Shown here: one piece after another, positions 35,521 to 45,225 of the stretch
How positions within the stretch are numbered: the first letter of the stretch is position 1
Layout of the letters: every line of letters starts with the position of its first letter
NCBI GenBank assembly: GCA_023014335.1
Contig: JAECYW010000003.1
Location: 3,782,001 to 3,846,000, forward strand
DNA from: Galerina marginata
Taxonomy: Eukaryota; Basidiomycota; Agaricomycetes; Agaricales; Galerinaceae
Reading direction: 5' to 3'
DNA: 64,000 bases
The notes under the pieces: generated by a model
Database searches by the model: none
What the model saw: only the letters and a program-made list of their open reading frames with translations
Told to the model about the DNA's origin: nothing
Program-made: the position numbers and the translations under genes

Positions 35521-35946
35521 AGGTATGACATCATCTCAAATCTTACCTTCTGATCCCTTGACGGAATTGTAGGTCCTGGGTTCATTTGTTTTTGAACATC
35601 TTACTATAATAGGACTTGAAAACAACATATATACCTAGATGGATGGATTTGAGTAGACCGGTGACCGGTCCCTCCCAAAGAGGAAACAAGAACCCAGAGG
35701 GTTTCCTCGCTAGAGGGACCGGTACAACTGAGTTTGAATTGATGGGCAATCCCTTATGATTGAAATCAAGCCCGGCGATCAGGCGGCATCATTTGTCGTT
35801 TCCTAATAGAGGCAAGACCATCATTTCTAATTTCAGTGAATTGTATTTTTGGAACACACTAAGTTTTCTCTCATTCAAACCGTTCGTACCGTTCGCCCTT
35901 TGCTATCTCCCACCGTCCGCTTGAATAAATTACTTTTTTGAATCAA
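35521..35946. other. Intergenic, no gene
   Basis: Contains GACCGGTGACCGGTCCC at about 35657 and an inverted GGGACCGGT at about 35714, making a loose hairpin around AACAAGAACCC. Nothing else is recognised. It is the 5' flank of the DUF6589 gene. Confidence 0.4.
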
Positions 35947-37779
35947 ATGGTTCAACCTGCATCATTCTCCGTTAAACCTCAGCATGCTCAGCCTGACGAA
36001 AATACAAGCTACCAAACCCAACCGTCCTTTGTTATCCCAGGCAGCAAAGCAGCACAACGGAATGCTAGACGCACAAAAGGCTCAGTACCTGTTCTTGAAA
36101 CTATTCCCAATGGACTCTGGGAGGCTTCTGGATCTATTCAACCTTGATACTTGGCACCACCTGGCTTGATGACCCCCAAAACACCTGGCTCTCTTATGAT
36201 GGATGTTGACTATGGGTATCATTACTGGCAAGGTCAAGATGTGTTTGCAGTGCCTCAAGTACCTCGAGATTTCTCCAATGAATTCTATTCAAACCATTAT
36301 GCCAGGTATCTCTACGTGTTTTTGGTAGTTAAGGTGTTCTCTGACCTTGAATTCCAGTCCTCCTTCAACCAGCTCTGTGCCAATTACGCCTTCACCAAGT
36401 TACAGACCAATCCAACATTGGCGTGAATCTGAACCACATCGGCCTCATGTGTACTCACCCAGCACCTATCTGGATTCTCAAGCTCTCACGTATGACTCCG
36501 ATTACCATCACAATCATTCAGATGGTGTTTTACTTGCCGAAGAACTCTCGCCTCTTGTGACCGACAACTGTCAACTGCTCCCTGCTTTTACGGACAACGT
36601 TGGAAATGATTTAGGTTCATCACCTCCGACAGAACCCCAGCCACGATTGTGAAAGAAGAAAACAACAAAATCCGAGGCAATCAAATCGGTGCAGACTATT
36701 CTTCTGGACGCCGACCTGATGCCGACACTGTTATTATTGCATCTTCTCAGTCCCGAGGCCTCTAATCCCTTTGCTCGCACTGCGTTCTTTTGTCAAACAA
36801 ATGAGGATAACATCCGTCGACTTCTTTCTGTGATTATTGAGGATGACAAGGGCTCTACGATCATTAAGGAATGGATGGTTCCGCATGCTGTCAAGCTTGT
36901 TTGTGATCTCGTAAACGATGAGATGGAGGCCGCTAAACCGAAACTCTACATGACAACCGCACAAACGACTCCGGAGTTCATCGAAGAATGGGATATCAAT
37001 GCAATAATGGACCCAATTGCTAAGGATGTGACCCCTACCTGGTCGGCGGTTTTTCATGCTGCCAGTGAGCCCAAGGGATCTCATGACGAACAGTCTCGCA
37101 GTTGTCCTACAGTGAGTTCAACATTTCCTATCCTATTTTTTCAATGCGATTAATTTTTCTCCAGGCAAGAAACATTATTAGCTCGCAAGTTCATTACACA
37201 CGCTCTCAGAACTCATGCCAGGTACAAATAGGACTTGGGCTAATGGCTTTGTCAACTGGGGCATCCCGCAATTTGATGAATGTTTTACAAAGATGCGGAT
37301 TAACAACGTCCTCTAAATCAATTGCCACAACAGTTGCCTCGCTAGCTGCATTCTCTGTTCAGCAAGCTGCTGCGATATCTCGTGGACCTCACGTGTACAC
37401 TTATGACAACATGAACCTGTCGAGTTCTAATTTTGTTGAACAACGCCCTGGCGCGATGAGTAAAGTCCAGTCCGGCACCTTTCCACTCATTTACAAGATT
37501 CCAAGGGCACTGCTTGAGCATATGCGCCTGGCGCCAATGATGGAAAATCTCAAAAAAGCGAAGCCGCTCAAAATGCGAGCTCTACGGGCTTCAACGGAGG
37601 CAGCTACTTCCTACTTCGACCAGTCCACTGTCAATGTCACCAAAATTCTCTTCAAGTGCACTCCTGGGTTTTTGGATCTCAGTTCGGACCCTTTATTCCA
37701 AAACAAACCATGACATCAACTCCCTCCAGGTGAGAAAACGAGATGCTACCCTGTTTGCACTTCAACTATCGAGGAAGCC
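35947..37779 (+). pseudogene. DUF6589 gene, 5' part, split by the KDZ element
   Basis: DUF6589 proteins are basidiomycete-expanded, of unknown function and often transposon-associated. From ATG 35947 the frame gives a Pro/Ser-rich N-terminus, then DVDYGYHYWQGQDVFAVPQV, an intron, and TKSEAIKSVQTILLDADLMP. After an intron at about 37112 comes the diagnostic ARNIISSQVHYTRSQNSCQV plus IGLGLMALSTGASRNLMNVL and CTPGFLDLSS...CYPVCTSTIEEA. In-frame TGA codons at 36145, 36650 and 37711 interrupt an otherwise continuous frame. Each could be a former CGA. At 37779 the gene is cut by the 13.7-kb transposon and resumes at 51479 in the same phase. Confidence 0.75.
37772..37779 (+). repeat. Left target-site copy of the KDZ element
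   Basis: AGGAAGCC here and GGGAAGCC at the right end match at seven of eight bases. Eight bases is the duplication length I recall for Zisupton/KDZ-type elements. The element begins CAGCCTTATAA directly after it. Confidence 0.75.
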
Positions 37780-38147
37780 CAGCCTTATAAGCTATATTCA
37801 TTAATGAAATACTGGTAGTTGCCAGTTTGGGTGAAGTATTCAGGCGAGGTAGCTACCAACGCTGGTAGTTGCCAGTTTCATCTATTTACACTAAATAATG
37901 CTGCTCATGGCGGGTGGCAGCGAGCTCGACGTTGGGGGCGGGGTTTTTGATGCGGAAAAAGCGGCATCCTATGGGGCCCCATGCAAAAAGCCCATCTGGG
38001 ATGTCGGTCACCCCGTAGGGAGGGCGGGATGGGGCGTAAAAAAAATGTAACGGATGCCAGAAGTCCGTCCATTCCCAGGTTACCTATTCGGGAACATAAA
38101 CTAAAAATAGACACGTCGGAAACGGTTACCCCGCGGTTCATCGGTTC
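37780..38147 (+). repeat. Left terminal inverted repeat of the KDZ element
   Basis: Pairs with 51106-51470. The inner 212 bases (from GGGGCGGGGTTTTTGATGCG at about 37936) differ from the right copy at about one position. The outer 150 bases are clearly more diverged. ACTGGTAGTTGCCAGTT and GCTGGTAGTTGCCAGTTT are two sub-terminal copies of one motif, and GAAGTATTCAGGCG lies between them: candidate transposase-binding sites. Confidence 0.88.
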
Positions 38148-38548
38148 GGCGTATTTTCTGTGCCTTGCCTTATTTTAAGAACGCGTACTTGCTCGGTCCC
38201 CTGGATATTTTTAGATAGATATTGATGGGGCGGATGGGACGGATTGATGGGCTTATTTTCGATATTTTCGCATTTCCGCACATTTGCCAGGCGGGTTTCC
38301 TTTACTTAAATAGATATTCATAATCTAGTCAACAGTGCAAATCTAATGGTACAGTTTTGAACCAAAATTCAAAGTGGAAGGGATGGATGCAGTGTTGTTC
38401 ATCTGGATGACGCGTCAGTAACAAGAACCGACGTGCTTTGTTTCAAGTCAAAGCTCTCACTATTTGCTCAAGTTCAGTCTAATGGAAAGCAGCCAACAAT
38501 ATATTCATGAAGAGTAAATAAATAAATAAGAACCCGCCGAAAAGTATA
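38148..38548. other. Non-coding sub-terminal region of the KDZ element
   Basis: No gene. GGGCGGATGGGACGGATTGATGG (partly at 38228) and the later AAGGGATGGATGCAGTG... CATCTGGATGAC (about 38376) resemble in order the sequence at 60870-61130 to the right of the copia element, so a related, decayed element may lie there. Downstream is the 3' flank of the W-rich accessory gene. Confidence 0.35.
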
Positions 38549-41305
38549 CTAAGTAGAGGAGGGGCCAGGGCAAGTTACAAGCGAGTTAATGACTGCATAA
38601 CAGTCGCCTACTGCGTCCCCCCACCCTTTCCGGTCGCGTGGGCGGGACTTTTCAAGAGCGGAACCCCAGAAAAACAACGCTGCCAGGACGCTAAGAAGAC
38701 CGTTAACTCCCGGCCTACTCAGGGGTTCCAAATCCCCGGCAACGTTGTTGAAAACCACTGCGCCGTCGACGGATAGCCTCCATTCAGGTTGAAGGTGTTT
38801 CCACCAGTCATTGAACGTTTTCTCGTATGCTGGGAGGTCTTCGATAATGGGGCGCCAGGTCCCCATGCGAGCGCGGGCAATCCACTGACCCACTTCCGCT
38901 GGCCGATACTTGGCCTTCAACCTGGCCACCCCGTCATATCCCTGCCTAGCTTCGAAGACGCTCCACACATGGACTAGGTCAGCCCAAGAACCGCCAAGTT
39001 TCCCACTCTGCAACATTTCCAAGGCATCGAAAAACCACTGAGGGGCGTTTGCAGGAGCGACGACCTTGGCTGAGGTGGCAGCTTTCTCGGGAGCGACGGT
39101 CGTGGAGGAGGCGGCGGCAGCATTCTTTCGGGCCGCAGAAGGGCGAGTAGATCTTGTCGCGGGGGTCGAAGTCGACGCCGAGAGGTCCTTATTCAAACAA
39201 CGGCGCTTTGCTGACGTGGCGGTTTCTTCTACACTCTGGACCTCGCCAAGTCCCCGCTTTTCAGGGCCCCGTCGAGGACCAGGAGGTGCGGGCAAGCCTG
39301 CACGGGGCGGGCGCGAGCCAAAATGTGAAGGAGCAGGCAGTGAGGGTGAGCCCACGTGCGAAGGAGCTGGCGGTGGGGGCGGAGGCGAGTCCACAAGCAA
39401 AGGAGCTGGCGGTGGGGGCAGAGGCGAGTCCACATGCGAAGGAGCTGGTGGTGGGGGCAGAGGCGAGTCCACATGCGAAGGAGCTGGCGGTGGGGGCAGA
39501 GGCGAGTCCACACGCGAAGGAGCTGGCAAAGGAGCTGGCAAAGGAGCTGGCAAAGGAGCTGGCGACGGAGGCGGAGGTGAGTCCACACGCGAACGGGCTG
39601 GAGACGGAGGCGGAGGCGAGTCCACATGCGAACGGGTTGGAGAAGGAGGCGAGGGTGACCCCGCTGGTGAACGAACTGGAGCAGCTGGGGTAGACCGCCA
39701 TCACCCCACTGGCCAGGCGGGGGCAAGCCTACATCCGAACAAACAGGAGAAGGCGGGGGCAAGGCAGCGGACGCTGGTGATCTGGAACGAGTGGGAAGGG
39801 CAGAGGGAGGGGGGTGGGGTGTACCCGAGGCAGAAGGAAGAGAGGTGGTTTCGGAGGAGTCGACGGAGTCGAAATTCACATCGTCATCCACCCCCATTGC
39901 CTCCAAGGAGTCAAGATCTTCATGATCTTCATCCTCGGGTAACGCTCGCGATCGACATTCCTCGGGAGCTGGAGAGGTGAAGAATCAGTATAACACGACA
40001 TGGATCAATATTTAAATGACTTACTGTAGCAGCTTCGCAGGAAAGAACCGAAGATGGGCACGATGTGCTTCTTATACCTAGCACGTTCCGCCCGACCAAA
40101 ATTCGCTTTGACCTCGCCCGAACACAAGCCTGAATGAATACTTTGCATAAAATCAGTCAGAGAACCACAAAATCAGGAAATGATAAAGTACCTGATGACA
40201 TTCAACCGCCCGTCGTGAGCCGGCTCGGGTCCTCCAGCGATAAGGGTACATTTCCACCCCGTGGCTTCGCAGATGAGATCCAATATAGGCTGAACGAAGG
40301 CAGGAAGGCCTTGGATACACCTTTACCAGGCCAGTCAATAATGCAAACATAAGACATGAGAAAAAACACGTACTTCTGGCGATCAGCAGGAGCCGTCGAC
40401 GGCGGATTGTTGATGTCATCATTCCACTTCTTCAGTACCTCCTCGTGATCCTCCTTTGCCTGAATCTCCCACCGAGTCCTCTCCTCCTTCGCGAGCTTCG
40501 CGAACATCTCCCGAGCGACCTTATCGCGCAGTGCCGTGAGTTGTTTGGCGCTTGTGGCAGACTTCTTGGCCAGGCGTTGGGATTCGGCCTCGATAGCCTC
40601 GCGTTTCGTTTTCCTCCATGTATTTGCCGCGCTTCGTTGCCTCGGACGTTGTGTTCCGGCGCCGGTAAGCTTGAGCAAGAGTATACGGTAGGGGTTTTTT
40701 GCGCTGGAGTCCATAGAATTGTTGTCTTCGTCCTTGGAATACTGGTAAGTGAACCACCTTTTGATTTGCTATTGTTGATGTCACGGGCCGAAGTCAGCAA
40801 CGATCAACAACATATGCACAAGTATGACGTACCGCTTTGCGAGAGTCAATGAGCTTGCGACGCTCTTCCAACCTCTCAACTGCGGCGGCGTATTCTTCTT
40901 CTCCTATGTTATCTAGGTCTGGCTCCTCTAGCTCGGGTACAGGCATATTGTCGTCAATGGATGCGAGGAACTCTGCCGAAGGTTCTTGGTCGTTGGGCAG
41001 GTCTATGGGAAACCTCAAGAAGTAGCCCCGCTGAATACTGGCCAAGGCGTCTGCGGAAAAACCCCCTTTGACTGCGTCGTTGTACGCTGGCTTTTTGCTG
41101 ATCAAATACTCCTTGCGCGCGCCACGGAATGCCCCCGGATGGACCATAGCACTGGATACCCAAGTAAGTAATACGACCTGCAGAAAAACCATACGACTAA
41201 CTCACAATAGGGAGAAATTTCTCCTGACGAAACGGTAGAATGGTCTTGGAATAGGTAGTTGCCAGCGAGCCGCTGAAAGCGTCGTAACTCAAGTGGTATG
41301 TTCAT
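38549..41305 (-). CDS. W-rich accessory protein of the KDZ element
   Basis: Multi-exon gene of a type repeatedly seen beside basidiomycete KDZ genes; function unknown. Exons: MNIPLELRRFQRLAGNYLFQ (from 41305); VHPGAFRGARKEYLISKKPA to QRGYFLRFPIDLPNDQEPSA (about 41160-40960); QIKRWFTYQY (about 40765); a Lys/Arg/Glu helical block ending in TRWEIQAKEDHEEVLKKW (to about 40410); GLPAFVQPILDLICEATGWK then LIAGGPEPAHDGRLNVI (about 40300-40195); FGRAERARYKKHIVPIFGSF (about 40090-40040). A long Pro/Ser repeat region (about 39900-39290, repeating PSHVDSPLPPPPA) follows, then a C-terminal domain rich in Trp (WADLVHVWSVFEARQGYDGV, WIARARMGTWRPI, WWKHLQPEWRLSVDG). It ends at 38549. The join between the first two exons is not in phase in my reading. 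It may be a DNA- or chromatin-binding partner (inference). Confidence 0.6.
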
Positions 41306-41375
41306 GGTTTGTTTTCTCTACAAATACGATCATTTGCAATTACTTGCCAGATGCCGTGCCGATCCTCCACCTGTA

Positions 41376-42340
41376 GCTGTTACATTTATACATGAAAAAA
41401 GGTAACTTGTCCAAAGAGGATGTTGCATCAGAAAGGCAATTTAACCACTTGGTCAGTTGACCAACAGGTCAATTTACCTATATAAACAAATATATGTTTA
41501 GCCTATATCTCAGTGAAAACGGGAAGCACAGCCACGATTCTGGTAGATTCAGGGTCGCCTATATGATTACGTCATTTTTTATCAGAGGCGCAGCCACATC
41601 CGAGCACATCCTGGAAAGGCTCGGCAAAACCGCATTACTTTTTGACAGCTTGGACAGTTTACCAAGCCATCCCTGAATATGCTCGGATGTGGCTGCGCCT
41701 CTGACAAAAAATGTGCTGCCAAGCCATTTGACCCTGAATCCATCAAAATTTTGTGCCTAGCTATTTTTCCCACAGAGAAAAATGCAAAAAAGTGAAAAAA
41801 AGCCGGCGGTGAGAAATTTTGGCTGACGGGAAAATTTCCCAAAAAGGAAAGAGGGTTTCAAAAGAACGCAATCTATTTTTAGACCCTACTAAAATTGAAA
41901 TCACATGACTAGCTGCCTTCCTCATTGAGATATAAGCCTTTTAGTGTTAATTAATAAATTAAAGAACTTAGCACAAATGCTGCTAAGTCCAAAATTAGCT
42001 GGCTGACTAAATACTGCCATTTTAGGCAATTGCATCTTGATTGCCTTTTATATCATGGGTGCAGTGGCCCTGAGACCTTATATTTACATTTGTTTGCATT
42101 TGAGGCCATAAAATTACATAAATGTGCGACAAGCATGTAAATAGAGGCAAATTCAAAGTCATGTGATCCAAATTGATGCCATCAGATACCAAATAAATAT
42201 ATGCTCCTTCCTATAGTAGGGCAACGTCGCAGTATAGTAAATATTCACTTTGTTGGTAAACTGACCAACTGGTTAAATTGCCTTTCTGATGCAACATCCT
42301 TTTTGGACAACTTGCCTAACTGATTGCTTCATATAACAGC
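41376..42340. mobile_element. MITE-like foldback element inside the KDZ transposon
   Basis: Inverted arms of about 70 bases: 41401-41470 (CTTGTCCAAAGAGGATGTTG, then GCATCAGAAAGGCAATTTAA) pair with 42250-42318 with few mismatches. Weaker pairing extends to GCTGTTAYAT at 41376 and 42340. The interior is AT-rich, with no gene. A second, nested inverted repeat lies at 41547-41739: ATTCAGGGTC ... GACCCTGAAT, with inner 26-base arms at 41581-41606 and 41680-41705. I could not settle a target duplication. Confidence 0.72.
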
Positions 42341-42651
42341 ATAGGCTGGATCCTCGCGCCCATTCAATTCACCGTTTAGTCCGATCAATTTCTGTACCAG
42401 AAACTGCTTTCAGGGACCTCATTTATACCTTTCGGAGCGCCAAATATCGGTACGCTATTTTATTTTCTCAAGCCCGGCCAATTGGCGTAACACAATCCCT
42501 GCTTGTGAGCCCTCGTTCCCCCAAAAACACGCCGCATTCCCAAGCTAAATCAAAACCAAACACCCCATAAATCAAACCAGTGTCCCTGGACACGTTGAAC
42601 GCAGACTTCAGGATAAAAAGCCGCCACCCAACGATTTATTTTGGCAACAAC

Positions 42652-43820
42652 ATGCCTTCTGCCCCCAAAGCTCGCATTACCCGCAAAGCACCCGCCTCCC
42701 CTCGCCACGTCGATGGCCATGATTCGCCTGCGCCGCAGGCTCCCACCTCCCAAGGCCTTGGCGACCCCTTCAACCCCAATAGTAAGCCCCCCCCCCTCCT
42801 CTCCTTCAACTGTCTCATTTTTATTTTCTCAGTCGGCGCCCACGGGCACATGCGAGGCTACAGACCTCTTTCCCCGCCCCACGTCCTGGACTTACAGGAT
42901 GCGGATGGAAAACAAGACGACGTCTACGGGATCAACGCCTCCACCACTCACATCCTGGACCCCGAATCGCTCGTGGAGCCGCTCAATCCCTCGGACCCCC
43001 ACTACAGCGTAATTGTAGGCACGGCTCTAGGGGTTATCCGCGACTGGTATGTATATTTTGCGTTGAAATTCTTGTTTTCCCTGACTAGTTCCCCAGGGCC
43101 GTCGCTCAATTGGCTTCTCAGGTCAGTGGTGGCTCGGTAAAGCACCACAACAATTTCTACCTGGCTAAGGAGTACTACGCCCGCTGCCACGCCGCCGGAG
43201 CCGTTCAATTTGGGACCCGCAAAGTGAAAAAAATTGCTGGGCCATCTACCACCGCGGCGGAACCCTCTAGCCCGACTTACGTCTCCTCGTCGGCCTCTAC
43301 CCCCGTCCGTGGCACCACCCCCAGCATACAATATTCCTCGCCTTCGCCCCTGACACCCACCCGCCCTCACGTCCCAATCGACGAGCGCAACGTCTCGGCC
43401 TCGCCTTCCACCCCCGTTCGCCTTACAACTCCTGCAGCTACCTCTACGCCAGTCGCGGCCAACCCCTCCCCTATCAAAAAGCGTACCGTTCCGTTTTCGG
43501 TTAAGCCAGGCACCCTGGCCACCCACATCTCCAGTCTTTCTGGGACTAACACCATAAAAACCGGGTCTGCAGCTACCCCCAAGCCCCGAATTTTCATTGG
43601 GCCAGTTATCGATATCAGTAGCGACGAAGAGGATGCTGCTGCTCCTACTGCCGCCCTCCGCCGCATCCATCCCTCAACCCGCTCCTTCCGCACTCAAATT
43701 CCGCAGGACGCCGAGGGCTCTGACGGCAAAGCAGCCGGCGTCATTGAGCTGGACAGTGATGGGAACGAAATGCCCAACTTCAGCCCCGAAGACCTTCTCG
43801 CAATTGCCAAACTCCCTTGA
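42652..43820 (+). CDS. Viroplasmin/RNase HI-N-like protein with SIM-like motifs
   Basis: ATG 42652 opens MPSAPKARITRKAPASPRHV, a basic N-terminus. An intron at 42782-42832 and another ending near 43098 keep phase. The core HYSVIVGTALGVIRDW plus AVAQLASQVSGGSVKHHNNF plus AKEYYARCHAAGAV has the pattern of the caulimovirus-viroplasmin or RNase HI N-terminal domain (VxVGxxPGVYxxW ... V.G ... A), which binds RNA/DNA hybrids or dsRNA. A long Ser/Thr/Pro linker follows. The C-terminus has VIDISSDEED and GVIELDSDGNEMP, two textbook-looking SUMO-interacting motifs, and ends at 43818-43820. Similar proteins are frequent in basidiomycete transposons, but a role in transposition is inference. The expected PGVY is ALGVI here. 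Confidence 0.55.
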
Positions 43821-44115
43821 ACAGTAGATACCGGTTGATTGGCCCTTTCTCTCTGTAGCCGGACACTCCCTGACGTTAGTTCTTAAATTTTGTTTCCTAT
43901 GTATGCCGTATGCCAAATTTGTAACCCCAACTCAATATAACATGCCTTATGACCTATTTCCGAGCAGCAATTTGCAATTTAAAAAAAATGGGCCCATGCC
44001 CTGTGCCGATTTCGAGGCCACCAATTCGTAATATATAAAACCTATCCAAAGTTCTGGGTCTAGCTACGGTCAAAGACATCAGCCCTGTAGGGAAAACGGC
44101 CTATTGAAATCTAAT

Positions 44116-44639
44116 TCAAACTGAATCCTGTTCGGCCCCCATCCATTCCTGGTACACCCGCTCGTCTGCTTCCCTTTCCCTTTCCGCTTTCTTCGCTTTG
44201 CTGTGTAGTTACAGTCAAATATAATTAATTCGATAATCAATTCAATACTATGTACATAGGGCACGTACCGATACTGCCAAGACTGAACAGAAAGCTGTTT
44301 TCGGTTCGCCTCTCGGTAACGCGCCTGTGCGTCTCGATGAAGTGCCCTATGTCGCTCGAGCGACTGTGCATCCTGTAGCAGCTGCTGACGTCGCCTCAAA
44401 AAAAGAAACACAGCATAAATATGCGTCGAAGAGCATTGTGCACATAATTAAATAGCTGTTCCTCTCACCTTTGCGCTCGAATACGAGCTTTCTCTCGTTC
44501 AGCTTCGAGGTTACTGTGAGTTAGGATCATATGTATATTAAGGGATGTACTTGGATAAAAGTCAATGAACTCACGCTACGTAGTGCTTTTGGCGACGAAG
44601 TTGCCTTTTTTCTTTTGCTGACGACGACCCGGGAGACAT
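44116..44639 (-). CDS. Small charged coiled-coil protein of the KDZ element
   Basis: Four short exons join to about 110 residues: MSPGSSSAKEKRQLRRQKHY; NLEAEREKARIRAQR; RRQQLLQDAQSLERHRALHR then DAQARYREANRKQLSVQSWQ; AKKAEREREADERVYQEWMG ending at 44116. The Arg/Glu/Gln heptad-like composition suggests a basic helix or coiled coil, possibly DNA-binding in the manner of bZIP basic regions. No leucine zipper is evident. Small genes of this kind accompany fungal KDZ elements in my recollection. Function not known. Confidence 0.55.
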
Positions 44640-45225
44640 CATGACGAAAGTCGGACGAGCGAGTCAATGGTCGAAGCAAGAAAGAAAAGAAGGCGGGTGT
44701 TCACATCACTAATTACCAATTTAGGCATGGACGAAAATCACCTCGCGCCGCACACATCCTCGCGATAAGGAATGGACTTTGAGGTTCATCTCTTGTCTTG
44801 GGGGGCTAGATAGAGTTAGATAGAGTTGTTTACTATTTAACCAAATAGATTTATTGCTTTCTCTCGAGCATTCGAGATATACGTACTCAAACCGAGAGTC
44901 TTCATTGCGACTTAAGTCGATGTCATGAAAGAACTCGCTTTGATCATATACTTGCCTAACATTATTTCCTGACATACCACATTGCACCAGGCTCTAATAA
45001 ATATGTCGGCAATTTACTGTTTATTATACTAGCCATAACCTGATTGTCTACATACATTGATTAAGTTCAGTATAGTAGCAACATCTTCGATGACTTTGAG
45101 CACTAGGCCGAAAATCACCACTCATGATACATCATTTTATGATTCTTACGATTCTTAGGTTATGCGGCATGAAGGGGCGTATATTTCAAGCTATATACAA
45201 TCTACGTAGGGCAGTATAATACTTT
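44640..45225. other. Non-coding interior of the KDZ element
   Basis: No gene recognised. It includes the upstream region of the small coil gene and the 3' flank of the dioxygenase gene. GATAGAGTTAGATAGAGTT at 44809-44828 is a short tandem duplication. Confidence 0.4.

Noticed and set aside
39066..39980. Plus-strand open frame of 304 codons rich in Gly/Glu/Ser
   Set aside because: It is the antisense shadow of the Pro-rich repeat of the minus-strand accessory gene. The repeats open several frames at once.
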